Shown piece after piece: positions 8,387 to 17,149 of a DNA stretch of 64,000 bases. The notes under the pieces were generated by a model. The model saw only the letters and a list, made by a program, of their open reading frames with translations. It was not told where the DNA came from and did no database searches. Source of the DNA: Lacticaseibacillus porcinae. GTDB taxonomy: Bacteria > Bacillota > Bacilli > Lactobacillales > Lactobacillaceae. The first letter of the stretch is position 1. Each line of letters begins with the position of its first letter. The stretch lies in NCBI RefSeq assembly GCF_003946305.1, contig NZ_RHNS01000005.1:62001-126000 (forward strand), in the 5' to 3' direction. The position numbers and the translations under genes were made by a program.

Positions 8387-9250
8387 TTATTCAGTTTTGC
8401 GTTTCTTGACCACAACTCCGGCGCCAATAGCGCCTAACGCTGCTAGGCTCATGCCTGCCGCAGTCGTCCCTTCGTTCAACGTGTGGCCAGTTTGTTGTAA
8501 CTTAGTAGTCGTCACCGGCTTGGGCGTAACTCCGGACTTAGGCTCGATCACTTGTTTTGTTGGGAAATTCCCATCATCGTCAGCCACTGGCAAGATTAAG
8601 GTAAAGCTAGCAGCTTGATCAACACGACTCGGCGCAGACGTATTAACGAACGTGTACGCCTTGTAGCTGTGAGCCGGCACGGTAACTTGGACATCCAAGA
8701 CCCCAGGCTCGCCGTTGACAGTTTTCGTCACACCGCTAGTCACAATTTGATAGCCATCAGCTTTGCCCGCTTCAGCACTCAACGTCAACTGAATCTGAGC
8801 TAGGGCATCCGTATCTTTGGTATCAACCTTTTGAGCTTTCACCAATTCATCAAATCGGGGTGTCACATCATAAACTTTCCACGTCGATCCGTTGACACCC
8901 GCGTTAAGCGTGTTGGCAAGGTCTTTGTCCGCCGCACCCTCGATCGGGGTTACTTGGTGGATCTCGATCACTTGTTTCACGGCTTGTTCTGATTCAGCAG
9001 GGGTTAATGGTACTTTAGTCGCCATTACCGCTTCGGTTTTTGAACTATTTGCGTCTGATTCAGAATCTTGGGTGATCACATTTGCTTCATCGCTACCCGC
9101 CTCAGAAGACTCGTTATTTGCAACGCTTGAACTATTGACCGCTGCGACACCAGTATCAGTCGATGCGAACACGGTCGCACTTGAGCCCATACTCAGCGCG
9201 ACGCCACAAATCAATAGCGCCGAGACGACGCTTTGCTTACTTAGTTGCAT
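8387..9250 (-). CDS. LQQTG cell-wall-anchored pilin-associated protein
   Basis: A protein of 287 residues with a signal peptide (about 1-30, cut near VFAS) and a Ser/Asp-rich N-region. The middle domain (about 85-230) holds short beta-type segments. The C-terminus has a sorting signal: LQQTG (251-255), a hydrophobic span and a KKRKTE tail. Gln at the second position instead of Pro is unusual and may direct it to one of the two neighbouring sortases. It is the last gene of the pilus operon, overlapping the class C sortase gene by 14 bp. It is likely a minor pilin or basal anchor; the role is inferred from position. Confidence 0.8.
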   Translation of the reverse strand: MQLSKQSVVSALLICGVALSMGSSATVFASTDTGVAAVNSSSVANNESSEAGSDEANVITQDSESDANSSKTEAVMATKVPLTPAESEQAVKQVIEIHQVTPIEGAADKDLANTLNAGVNGSTWKVYDVTPRFDELVKAQKVDTKDTDALAQIQLTLSAEAGKADGYQIVTSGVTKTVNGEPGVLDVQVTVPAHSYKAYTFVNTSAPSRVDQAASFTLILPVADDDGNFPTKQVIEPKSGVTPKPVTTTKLQQTGHTLNEGTTAAGMSLAALGAIGAGVVVKKRKTE

Positions 9251-10073
9251 TGTTTCCCTTCTTTCTCCATTTTGTGATGATGAACGCCACCAGCGGAATC
9301 ACCAATAAGATAATCGCCACAATCAACTCAAGTCGATAATTCATCAAGTAGGCCCAATATGAGACCTGCTTTTGCTGACCGTCATAAGGGACTCGCTTAG
9401 CCGTAACGTGTAGTCGTTGCTTGTTTTGAAGCAACGGATAACAAGTGATCAACGTCAATAAATCTTGTCCAGGCTTCGGCGTCAAGTCTTTGACATAAGT
9501 CGGCGCGTACACGCCATCGCCTTGCTTGACGCGATTGATGACTTGATACTCTAGCATCTTCTTACCAGCCTTGAGATAAATCTTGTCACCGTTTCTCAGA
9601 TCAGAGATCCAAGTAAACAAAGGCTTGGCCTTGCCCGAATGACCATCAATAACCGCATGCGTTCCAGCACCGCCACCTAAAGGCGATGAAGCCGGCAACC
9701 AACCCGCACCAATCTCCAATGCCGCATCAGAAGAATTGGAAAAAATCGGCAAGCGTAAGGCGATTTTGGGGATCATGACCGCGCCAATGGTCTTCAACTG
9801 CTGATCCTGCAAGTTGATGGCACTGGTCGTCCCGCGAGTTTGCTTTTGGGCCTGCCGCTCGATCACTGTGCCTTGATGGTCTAGGCTATTGATATCAATC
9901 TGTTGTTGGCGATAAGTTTCAAATTGCGTGTATCCGTAGTACCCAATTGCGCTCACCACGACGACTAGACAAGCCACAAACAAGATCAGCGCACCACGAC
10001 GCCGTCTGCGATTGTGGTACGATTTTGACTTCGCCGCCGTTTCCAATATTGTCTTTGGTTGTCTATTTGGCAT
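9237..10073 (-). CDS. Class C (pilin-polymerising) sortase
   Basis: A protein of 278 residues. It has an N-terminal membrane helix (27-48) after a basic cluster, a catalytic His in VIDGHSG (His145), a catalytic Cys in TLITCYP (Cys211) and Arg220 in NKQRLHV. A second hydrophobic segment near the C-terminus (about 245-265), then a basic tail, is the hallmark of class C. These enzymes join pilin subunits through LPXTG-Lys bonds. It stands directly downstream of the backbone pilin. The lid motif common in this class is not obvious. Confidence 0.9.
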   Translation of the reverse strand: MPNRQPKTILETAAKSKSYHNRRRRRGALILFVACLVVVVSAIGYYGYTQFETYRQQQIDINSLDHQGTVIERQAQKQTRGTTSAINLQDQQLKTIGAVMIPKIALRLPIFSNSSDAALEIGAGWLPASSPLGGGAGTHAVIDGHSGKAKPLFTWISDLRNGDKIYLKAGKKMLEYQVINRVKQGDGVYAPTYVKDLTPKPGQDLLTLITCYPLLQNKQRLHVTAKRVPYDGQQKQVSYWAYLMNYRLELIVAIILLVIPLVAFIITKWRKKGNNATK

Positions 10074-10076
10074 ATG

Positions 10077-12128
10077 CTAGGCCACCTTATGCTTCTTGAC
10101 CTCGTAGACACTAACCGCCGCAACCCCAGCGATGACGACAACGCTAATGGCGACCATCGCCTTGAATTCATTGGACCCTGTATTTGGCAAGGTCGGCTTG
10201 ACATCGTCGCTGGCAACATAAACCGTGTTTGTGTATGTGTTCGGGCCAACGACGAATTTCTGGCTGTGATTATTGAGTTCATAACCAGTTGGCGCCTTCA
10301 CTTCTTGGAGCACGTAATTACCGGCGATCAAGCCCTTGATGGCAAAGTTCCCGTCCTTGTTAGAAGTCAAAATCCCTGCTGTGACGTCAGCGGCCTTATC
10401 AACCCACTGAGCTTCTGCAATCGCATCATCGTCAGCACCGTCTTTAAAGCCATTGAAGAACTTACCATCCGCATTTTGGACAACAAACTGTGCGCCTTCA
10501 AGCGGCGTGCGCGCGATCCCGGTTCCAAAGAGGCCCGAAGACTGCTTCGTGAACCGCGCGCCATACGTGTAAACTGGAACCTTGTGCTTGATGTGACGGG
10601 TATGTTGCTTTCCGACATTGAGTGGATGATTCTGATAGCCAAGATCAAACGTATTGTACAAAGCAGAGTCGATCACCGCATCGTTGTTGATCACTTCCGA
10701 GTAGGTGAGATTGATTTCGCCACCTTGATACTTAGCCACAGTATCGGACACCTTTCCGTTGTTGACGATGAATTGGATCTTGTAGCCTCGACCATCGGCA
10801 AGATCAGTCAAGGTATAATCGGTGCCTTCTTTTAAGGTCACGTCACCATCATCGACCTTGCCATTGCTATTAATATCAATAGTCGCCTTGAAGTTCGCTT
10901 CCGCACGATTCCAGGTCAACCCTGCATCGGCGGTATCAGTCCCCTCAAAGACCCCATACGGCTCCGTGATATATGATTGGCCCGCAATTTCACTACCGGT
11001 GCCACCATCAATATCGTTTGGAATATGAATCGCGGTCTTGAAGTCCGCTAGCGTCCCTTCGGTAAAGGAATTGTGATCATCTTCTAAAGTCTTTTGCATG
11101 TCTGGGGCATGGTAGTTCATTACGTCCGCGTGAAGCGTACTTGGATCCACGCCGTCTTCACCGATACTAAAGGTCAGTTTGTTGGCACTGTCGTTGCGGG
11201 CGTTTGCGCCAAGCAAGTAGGTGGCGTCGCTATCGCTATTAATATCCGCAACGTCTGACGATGATTCCTCGACAAAGTAGTAGTCGCCTCGAACCAAACC
11301 ACTGACCGTCAACGCACCATTGGCGTCTGTCTTAACGACTGTACCGGTCGCTTTGCCAGGACCCGGCTTTCCTGTGTACAGTTGGAATGGGATCCTCGGT
11401 AAGTAGCTGGTCTTGCCGTCCCCAGAAGGGCTATCGCCATGCTTGGTCAACGTAAATTTCAATTGTTGCACGATGTTCTTAGGATACCCATTGGATTCGG
11501 TTTGCCATGCTGTCCCCGCCGTATTCGTCAGTGGCAAGGCGACGATGATTGGCTGCGAGAGCTGAGTAACGAGTCCTTTGGGGTGAGTGGTTTCAATGAT
11601 TGCCCACACATGATGCTCACTGTTGTCATCGCTGGCAGCAAGATTCTTAAAGGTTGTAGTCGAACCAGTAGTGATGAACTGTTCAGCCGTCTTCGTCTGA
11701 GCATTCTTAATGTAATAATTTCCGGTTGGATCCTTAGCAATGTCATCGCCAATCATCTTTAGTCCTGCATCGGTCATGTCGCCGGATTCAATCGTGTTGG
11801 TGATATCGTAAGCCGTATAGCCAACCTTCCCGTATTTGGCCGGATCAAAGTCGGTCGTATCGTTATTCCATGACTGAGCATTGCCATCATCAACCACTGA
11901 GGCTTGTGTCTTCCCCAGCAGAGTCATACCTTTATGCACGGTGTAGTTGACGGTGGTCGGTGCCAGCCGAGCGAAGTCACTATTGGCGTCGAGTTGCACT
12001 TCCGCAGCATGTACCGTCGAGCTGTTCGTGGCATTGATCACAAAAGCACTCCCGGCCCCCAAGGCCAAAGCCACACCACAAACGGTGAAGGCTAACCGTA
12101 GATGCTTTACTTTCTTCACTTGATTCAT
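10077..12128 (-). CDS. Major (backbone) pilin, LPNTG anchored
   Basis: A protein of 683 residues with a signal peptide (1-42, ending STVHA). A YPKN pilin motif (215-218) provides the Lys used for polymerisation. A CnaB-like domain near 520-640 holds the E-box YVLQEVKAPTGYE (605-617). The sorting signal LPNTG (647-651) is followed by a hydrophobic segment and KKHKVA. E-box and pilin motif together are diagnostic of sortase-assembled pilus shafts with internal isopeptide bonds. Its stop lies three bases before the sortase gene, so expression is coupled. The large middle region (220-500) does not match a domain I can name. Confidence 0.9.
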   Translation of the reverse strand: MNQVKKVKHLRLAFTVCGVALALGAGSAFVINATNSSTVHAAEVQLDANSDFARLAPTTVNYTVHKGMTLLGKTQASVVDDGNAQSWNNDTTDFDPAKYGKVGYTAYDITNTIESGDMTDAGLKMIGDDIAKDPTGNYYIKNAQTKTAEQFITTGSTTTFKNLAASDDNSEHHVWAIIETTHPKGLVTQLSQPIIVALPLTNTAGTAWQTESNGYPKNIVQQLKFTLTKHGDSPSGDGKTSYLPRIPFQLYTGKPGPGKATGTVVKTDANGALTVSGLVRGDYYFVEESSSDVADINSDSDATYLLGANARNDSANKLTFSIGEDGVDPSTLHADVMNYHAPDMQKTLEDDHNSFTEGTLADFKTAIHIPNDIDGGTGSEIAGQSYITEPYGVFEGTDTADAGLTWNRAEANFKATIDINSNGKVDDGDVTLKEGTDYTLTDLADGRGYKIQFIVNNGKVSDTVAKYQGGEINLTYSEVINNDAVIDSALYNTFDLGYQNHPLNVGKQHTRHIKHKVPVYTYGARFTKQSSGLFGTGIARTPLEGAQFVVQNADGKFFNGFKDGADDDAIAEAQWVDKAADVTAGILTSNKDGNFAIKGLIAGNYVLQEVKAPTGYELNNHSQKFVVGPNTYTNTVYVASDDVKPTLPNTGSNEFKAMVAISVVVIAGVAAVSVYEVKKHKVA

Positions 12129-14096
12129 TTAGTTGTTCCCCTTTTTCTTGTTGATCACTAGTGAGACCCCAACAGCAGAAGCACCAAGCACTGCAACGAT
12201 CAAAACGACTGCTAATTTTGCAGCGTCTTGTGAACCTGTGTTCGGCAACTTGATTTTGGATTGGTTGACGACCGTGTATGTGTTGTTCGCACCAGTGTCG
12301 CCAGCCGAGATTGCGCTCCCCTTAGTCAGCAGTTGATGATCCTTGTCAGTCGATATTTCATCGAAGTAGTAAGTCCGATCAGTCTTGGAAGCAGGCTTCA
12401 CAATGTTAGACCAGGTCGCGATCCCCTTGGCATCCGTCGTCGCTACGTAGTCTTGTAAGCTGTCCGAATAGCCTGATTGATTAGGAAAAACGACGGTCTT
12501 CCCATCCGCAGCCAACTTCAAGAACTTCCCTGCCATCAAGTCAGCCTTGGTGTCAGAAATCTTGAATTTGATCCCAGCAAGATCTTTGCCCGATTCATCG
12601 GTCTTATGAATCGAGATCTGATCAGGGATTACCTTGTCTTTAACTGTGAGTGCGTTGGTATTGGCATAGCCATCTTCTTTGGTCCGAGTGAATGTTCCAG
12701 AAACGACAGCACTATTGAGTTGATAGCCCTTGGGCGCAGTCGTCTCAACTAAGGTGTACGTATCACCAACCGCAAAATTGGCACTAGACACTGCGATACC
12801 TTTACTGTCAGTCGTCAACGTTTCAGAGACTCCCGTTGTGGTATCCGTCAATTTGAAGACTGCCCCGGCAAACGTATTACCATTCTCAGGCTTAGTACCA
12901 GTCAGACTATCTTGTTTGTTGACTTTGATGCGAGCGTGGTAAATATAGCTATCCTTAATGGTTGCGGCAGTCTGCACCGAGGCTGCACTGTAAGTGGTAT
13001 CGCCACTAACATGTTTGAACGTTCCGGTTACCGGCGTGGTATTCAACTTGTAGCCAGCTGGTGCTTTGGTTTCAACGATGCTGTAGCCGTCACCAATCGC
13101 GTGCTTGCCACTCACCGCAGTCCCCGACGCATCTGTGGTCAAGGTTTCTGTGGCGCCAGTTTTGGTATCCGTCAGTTTGAACGTGGCACCGGCAAAGGTC
13201 GCGCCGTTTTGTGCTGTTCCGGTTTCAGCATCTTGCTTGGTCAATTTGACCGTTCCATAATGATTAACGTTCACTTTGACCGTGAACTTTTTAAACGTTG
13301 GGTCAATCTTTGGCAAGATCACTGATTGAAACCCAGGGCGTGAATACAGCAAAGCAGCCCCTTCATATGTGGCTGCAATATTATCAGCGAACTTGATGGC
13401 GCCACCAGATACCACCGCATTATTGGCAGCGGTAATATTAAGCGTATTTCCAGAGATGGACGCTTTGAGTCCCGCTGGTGTGGACGTTGCCGTTGAGGCG
13501 TATGTGCTCAACGTGTCATTGGTATCATTCAAAGTCTTGGTAGTCCCAGCATCAATATTGACGGTTGTGTTATTAAACGATGGTGCTTTGTCGTATGCCG
13601 CAACCTTGGCGTTCACGTTAGCCTTCCAAGCGTTGTACTGTGAGGTCAGTGACGAGCTAACATAAGTGTCGCCCAGATACTGCCAGATAGCCCACTGCGT
13701 AAACATTTCGTTTGTATACGTGTGGCTTTGCGCATAGTAGCCGTAATAAGCGATCTCTGAAATATGCTTATGCTGCGCATCAGTTACTGTCGTGGCCGCA
13801 AAGCCTGTGTTCAGGTTGTTGTTTAAAGGCGCGCCGAGTTGGACACAAAATAATACCGTGCCATTCGCCGACCCATCACGCTTACACCACCAACCGTCCT
13901 CAGTAATAGATGTCCCACTAGCAGTCTTCCATTTAGACGATGTCGCCAGATCCGCAGCTCCTGAATTGATCCAAACGGAGGCAGCGTGTGTGGTGTGCAC
14001 GTTGGAGAACCCAAGGGTCGCAACAAAAGCAATCAAACCCATAAAAATAAGCGCCAACGTTTTTAGACGTGGGCGCTTGCACAACACATTGTGCAT
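12129..14096 (-). CDS. Thioester-domain tip adhesin, LPNTG anchored
   Basis: A protein of 655 residues from ATG at 14096, chosen because GAGGAGG lies just upstream; an in-frame TTG at 14138 lacks a site. After a signal peptide, residues 70-140 carry FCVQLG (Cys84) and TQWAIW (Gln134). These are the Cys and Gln that form the internal thioester of class I TED adhesins, which bond covalently to host surfaces. Two near-identical CnaB-like domains follow (about 280-370 and 380-470, each with an (I/L)VETxAPxGYxLN box), then a third related domain and LPNTG (617-621). As the first structural gene after the sortase, it is the likely pilus tip. Confidence 0.88.
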   Translation of the reverse strand: MHNVLCKRPRLKTLALIFMGLIAFVATLGFSNVHTTHAASVWINSGAADLATSSKWKTASGTSITEDGWWCKRDGSANGTVLFCVQLGAPLNNNLNTGFAATTVTDAQHKHISEIAYYGYYAQSHTYTNEMFTQWAIWQYLGDTYVSSSLTSQYNAWKANVNAKVAAYDKAPSFNNTTVNIDAGTTKTLNDTNDTLSTYASTATSTPAGLKASISGNTLNITAANNAVVSGGAIKFADNIAATYEGAALLYSRPGFQSVILPKIDPTFKKFTVKVNVNHYGTVKLTKQDAETGTAQNGATFAGATFKLTDTKTGATETLTTDASGTAVSGKHAIGDGYSIVETKAPAGYKLNTTPVTGTFKHVSGDTTYSAASVQTAATIKDSYIYHARIKVNKQDSLTGTKPENGNTFAGAVFKLTDTTTGVSETLTTDSKGIAVSSANFAVGDTYTLVETTAPKGYQLNSAVVSGTFTRTKEDGYANTNALTVKDKVIPDQISIHKTDESGKDLAGIKFKISDTKADLMAGKFLKLAADGKTVVFPNQSGYSDSLQDYVATTDAKGIATWSNIVKPASKTDRTYYFDEISTDKDHQLLTKGSAISAGDTGANNTYTVVNQSKIKLPNTGSQDAAKLAVVLIVAVLGASAVGVSLVINKKKGNN

Positions 14097-14182
14097 AAAA
14101 ATTCCTCCTCGTGAGTTGTCGATTTCGAGAGTCAGCAACCCTGGGGTTCAGCTCGAATCCTTCGCATTCAGATCCTCCTAAC

Positions 14183-14872
14183 TTACTTGACTGTCAACTG
14201 TGTCTGAACATGATCACGAACCCCAGACTTGGTTAACTGAACTTTGATCAACTGTGCTTGGACGACATAACGAATCGTCGGATGTTTATCCTTCATATAT
14301 GGACACGTATATAGGTGTAATTGCCTTGGTTCTCCAACGTCTCCTTGAGCGGTCACCGTTGTGTCAGTTGCTTTCACGGTATACGCTTTATCCGCTCGAT
14401 AGGTGTACTTCGCCTCATGTGTGTAGAGATACACCAAACCGCCAGCACCCTTGTCGCCTTTGTAGTCACTGGGACGGTATGGTGCACCATCATGAACAAC
14501 ATAGCCAGATGATGTCCTGAGCTTGAAGAGATTACTGAACCAGACTCCGGAGACGTAGCTGGAATGGCCGGCAATAATGAAATTGTTGTTCACATTGCCA
14601 CTACCATAGACCCCATAGTTCAGGCCACTCGGTGTTGCATAGACCGGCTGGTAGATACCTACTGAAGGCACACTGACGACATTTTCAGGTAACCTGTGAC
14701 CCTTTGAATTCGATGTATGCATCGTTTTCTTAAACGTTTTGGCGGTAGTCTCCGCTTGATGCGAATCGATTATCTCTTGTACGGTTGATCCTGCGGCCAA
14801 CCAAAGGCCAGCCACAACGCCAGCCACACATATGACTAGAGTCAACCATACTTTCCAGCGATGTTGCTTCAT
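14183..14872 (-). CDS. Sortase family enzyme (second sortase of the pilus locus)
   Basis: A protein of 229 residues from ATG at 14872. A TTG at 14905 is possible, but the only good ribosome-site-like sequence lies inside that extension, so the start is uncertain. One N-terminal membrane helix precedes the catalytic domain: IIAGHSS (His103), LHLYTCPY (Cys190) and TIRY (Arg201). There is no C-terminal helix, unlike class C enzymes. It may anchor the finished pilus to the wall or process the LQQTG protein. It is the first gene of the pilus operon, 86 bp before the adhesin. Confidence 0.8.
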   Translation of the reverse strand: MKQHRWKVWLTLVICVAGVVAGLWLAAGSTVQEIIDSHQAETTAKTFKKTMHTSNSKGHRLPENVVSVPSVGIYQPVYATPSGLNYGVYGSGNVNNNFIIAGHSSYVSGVWFSNLFKLRTSSGYVVHDGAPYRPSDYKGDKGAGGLVYLYTHEAKYTYRADKAYTVKATDTTVTAQGDVGEPRQLHLYTCPYMKDKHPTIRYVVQAQLIKVQLTKSGVRDHVQTQLTVK

Positions 14873-14978
14873 CTTGCTATGTTGAGCGATAACTTTCACC
14901 TCCAAGACAAAAAAGGACGACCAGAAGAATTCCTAGTCGCCAATAATCGTGCAATATGCACATTAAATAAGTTTCTTG

Positions 14979-15779
14979 TTAACCGCCGAGCGTGGTTGGT
15001 TCCCATGACCATTCTATCGAGCCGTCGCTCATATACACCGAAAATACGTGTCCCTCATCATACGTTTCGCTCGCCATTACCGCCGCGACTTCAGCAGAGC
15101 GTACCGCTTCAAACGTCTTAAATAAGCCACCAGCGCCAACGCGCTCCGTAGCGTGAACTGCCACCGGTGGGGTTACGGGCTTAGTGTTTGTCGTCGTCGG
15201 CGATGAACTAGTCGTTGGTTTTGTAACCGGCGCGGTAGTGTGACTCGCACTCGAAGCAGTGGGTGTGTTCTTCGCCGGTGAACTGACGACCTGATTCTGC
15301 GCTGGCGTTATCGCCTTCGCAGATGTTGTCGTATGGCCAGACGAATTAACCCTGCCTGCTGTGCTTGCAGAAGCAGTCGGCTTGGTCCCTATAACAACTT
15401 CTGTTTTAGAGGACCCTTTAGCACTGGAAGAACGCTTGGTTGAAACCACTTTTCCAGTAGAACTGCTAGTCATAGACTTCGACTTGCCCGAAGCTTTTGA
15501 CCCACTGCCAATCAGCGATCCATGTTTGACATCAGTCTTAGATTTTGCCCGCTTGCCGCTCTCAGTGCTCGCCTTAGATTCATCTGATCCATTACCGCGC
15601 TTCTTGCTTGAACCAGCCTTGTCTTTGTCAGCTGTATGAGAGTTTGCTCTTTGACTCTTTGAGATTGCTGTCACTTGAGTCTGAGTTTGACTGGATTTAG
15701 CCCCTGATCCACAACCAGCAAGCGACAATATCGAAACACTTGTCAACACTATGGTGAATGTAGCCGCGATTTTCTTCAT
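14979..15779 (-). CDS. Secreted lipoprotein with Ser/Thr-rich spacer
   Basis: A protein of 266 residues from ATG at 15779, which follows GGGAGG. The lipobox LAGC lies at the end of the signal peptide. A long low-complexity Ser/Thr/Lys stretch (about 25-205) leads to a compact C-terminal domain of about 60 residues with two aromatic-rich strands (HVFSVYMSDGSIEWSW). This looks like a domain held away from the membrane by a wall-spanning spacer. Its function is unknown. A surface-exposed lipoprotein on a conjugative element could act in entry exclusion, which is a guess. Confidence 0.75.
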   Translation of the reverse strand: MKKIAATFTIVLTSVSILSLAGCGSGAKSSQTQTQVTAISKSQRANSHTADKDKAGSSKKRGNGSDESKASTESGKRAKSKTDVKHGSLIGSGSKASGKSKSMTSSSTGKVVSTKRSSSAKGSSKTEVVIGTKPTASASTAGRVNSSGHTTTSAKAITPAQNQVVSSPAKNTPTASSASHTTAPVTKPTTSSSPTTTNTKPVTPPVAVHATERVGAGGLFKTFEAVRSAEVAAVMASETYDEGHVFSVYMSDGSIEWSWEPTTLGG

Positions 15780-15890
15780 TGTCATCCTCCCGTCCATTCA
15801 TCGCTCCCGCTTTAACAATTAAAGAATACGCCACGCCTACCAGCTTGTCACGAACGCGCAATTCCTTGTGCCGCAACGGATTAGCTGACT

Positions 15891-15899
15891 TGTGGATAA
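15891..15899 (-). promoter_or_regulatory. DnaA box
   Basis: Reads TTATCCACA on the minus strand, an exact match to the DnaA consensus. A looser sequence follows at 15911-15922. The setting is non-coding DNA between the lipoprotein gene and a tRNA-like element. Confidence 0.5.
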
Positions 15900-15936
15900 C
15901 TTTTTCACCTTTATCACCCACAGATTCAGTGATAAA

Positions 15937-16030
15937 CGTCGCCAAAAGGAGTCGAACCCTTACTTGCTGAAAACCTCAGCGTCACCGGAAGCAACATGAC
16001 CGACCTTGATTTGTGGTCAAGGTCAGCGAC
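15937..16030 (-). ncRNA. tRNA-like element 1 (class II-like, degenerate)
   Basis: On the minus strand a 7-bp acceptor-like stem (16024-16030 with 15938-15944, two wobble pairs) encloses a canonical T-arm at 15945-15961 (5-bp stem, loop TTCGACT). A long variable-arm-like hairpin precedes it (GCTGA-GGTTT-TCAGC). The D/anticodon part is not canonical: it holds a perfect 8-bp hairpin with a 7-base loop, and no normal 5-bp anticodon stem fits. It is too odd to call a functional tRNA; it may be a tRNA-derived RNA or a relic. Confidence 0.45.
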
Positions 16031-16084
16031 AACAACAGGGGGACTGAAATTGCCAAGGCAGAACTAAGGCAAGCTCTGACAGAG

Positions 16085-16112
16085 AACAAAACTACCAGCA
16101 TCACTGCTGGTA
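16085..16112 (-). terminator. Terminator after tRNA-like element 2
   Basis: An 8-bp stem TACCAGCA/TGCTGGTA with a 4-base loop is followed on the minus strand by GTTTTGTT. It lies directly after tRNA-like element 2 and suggests that this stretch is transcribed. Confidence 0.6.
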
Positions 16113-16183
16113 TGCTGTCGAAGGGAATCGAACCCTTCCGCGCACCATGGGCAACACGTCACCGCCATAGTTAGGACGATAAC
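16113..16183 (-). ncRNA. tRNA-like element 2 (T-arm and acceptor stem preserved)
   Basis: The T-arm at 16121-16137 is perfect (5 bp, loop TTCGATT) and runs into a 3' acceptor strand CGACAGC plus A. GTTATCG at 16177-16183 can pair with it except for one A-C mismatch, giving a 71-base unit. The inner 39 bases do not fold into convincing D and anticodon arms. No CCA is encoded. Confidence 0.4.
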
Positions 16184-16285
16184 AATCCTGAGGAGTGAGA
16201 CTCTGCGCGATCGTTTTCCGCCGATCAATCTGGAGTCTGTTTCATTGCGCATGAAAAAATCCGCTCCACCAAGTTGTTTAGACGA

Positions 16286-16624
16286 CTACAATTTGGCTAA
16301 GTGCCATGCGACAATCCCCGATGCAAGAATACATGCTTGCTTAGCAGTCTCGTCACTTAGCGGTGCAAGCATCCGTTGACGCGTATCTCGTCGATCGTCT
16401 CGCAGCAAGTAAATCAAGTCACGGTTCACATCTTCAAGTGAGACTTCCTCCTGATTCTTTTGCAGAGTAGCGAGCACTGCGGTGTATGCCTGGTGTGCTG
16501 CATTCAACCAATATGGATCACTAAAATCCCGCGTCTTATCTGCGGAAAGTGAGCCAATCATCGCTTGAGCTAACGCATCGAACTCAAAAGCACTATCTAC
16601 TGTTGCTAAATTTTCATCTTGCAT
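16286..16624 (-). CDS. Small ICE protein, unknown
   Basis: A protein of 112 residues from ATG at 16624, with AAGGAGAA ten bases upstream; the frame is open further upstream but without a start site. It is mostly helical, with an acidic N-terminus and a C-terminal segment ending CILASGIVAWHLAKL. No domain recognised. It follows the small membrane gene after two bases, so the two are co-expressed. Confidence 0.7.
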   Translation of the reverse strand: MQDENLATVDSAFEFDALAQAMIGSLSADKTRDFSDPYWLNAAHQAYTAVLATLQKNQEEVSLEDVNRDLIYLLRDDRRDTRQRMLAPLSDETAKQACILASGIVAWHLAKL

Positions 16625-16626
16625 CT

Positions 16627-16857
16627 TTACTGATTCTCCTTGTCTATCCTCTCTGCCTTGGTTGACGAGTCCAACAGGATCGTAATGGTCGCCAATACTA
16701 CGGTTCCCACAAAGAGGATCCCAACGACCAGCATTCCCAGCAGCCATGATGTGTGCCCAAAAACAAACAATACAATATTCTCGAAAAACAGTGCATCATC
16801 AAGAATTACACCAAACACAGTCCATCTTGTCATTCGCTGAATTATTGCTTCACGCAT
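16627..16857 (-). CDS. Small two-helix membrane protein, unknown
   Basis: A protein of 76 residues with two hydrophobic segments (about 12-33 and 38-62) and a charged tail. Its upstream partner is the ribbon-helix-helix gene, four bases away, and the 112-residue gene follows. I do not recognise the family. The three-gene unit RHH, membrane protein, unknown protein looks like one regulated operon. Confidence 0.65.
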   Translation of the reverse strand: MREAIIQRMTRWTVFGVILDDALFFENIVLFVFGHTSWLLGMLVVGILFVGTVVLATITILLDSSTKAERIDKENQ

Positions 16858-16861
16858 GTTT

Positions 16862-17044
16862 TCACCTCCGGCCAGCTACATGAGTTACAAAACCACGCTG
16901 GATCAACATCGCTTCACACTCGATCAGGCGGCGCACCATTTCTGAAGAGGTCTCACCGGTCGAATGACAAATCATTTGGATCTCGTTGGCAGTAGTCGGC
17001 GTTAGCGTAAACTGACGCCGAAATTTGTCCTTACTAACGACCAT
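16862..17044 (-). CDS. Ribbon-helix-helix DNA-binding protein
   Basis: A protein of 60 residues from ATG at 17044 (GGAGGGACATA before it). The pattern FRRQFTLTPTTANEIQMICHSTGETSSEMVRRLIECEA is a short beta strand followed by two helices, as in CopG/Arc-type regulators. Such proteins control plasmid copy number, relaxosome assembly or their own operon. Two palindromic sites stand 52 and 84 bp upstream, so self-regulation is likely. Confidence 0.75.
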   Translation of the reverse strand: MVVSKDKFRRQFTLTPTTANEIQMICHSTGETSSEMVRRLIECEAMLIQRGFVTHVAGRR

Positions 17045-17094
17045 TATGTCCCTCCATCCGCTAATCATGCAATCGCTTCACGACATCCGATCAA

Positions 17095-17138
17095 GGTGAC
17101 GTCACTCAGTCTGGTTATTCACGCTTGGTGACGTTACC
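17095..17138. promoter_or_regulatory. Paired palindromic operators upstream of the RHH gene
   Basis: GGTGACGTCAC (17095-17105, with the perfect palindrome GTGACGTCAC) and GGTGACGTTACC (17127-17138, near-palindromic) lie 32 bp apart, about three turns of the helix. They precede the RHH gene start. A related GTGACGTG lies at 17553-17560 and ACGTCACC at 16156-16163. Confidence 0.5.
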
Positions 17139-17149
17139 TTATTCCAATA

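Noticed and set aside
10059-10835. 258-residue plus-strand frame opposite the backbone pilin
   Set aside because: It is a shadow of the pilin gene; its codon pattern and lack of a ribosome site argue against a gene.
13712-14181. Plus-strand frames opposite the thioester adhesin start
   Set aside because: Shadows of a gene with clear signal peptide and motifs.
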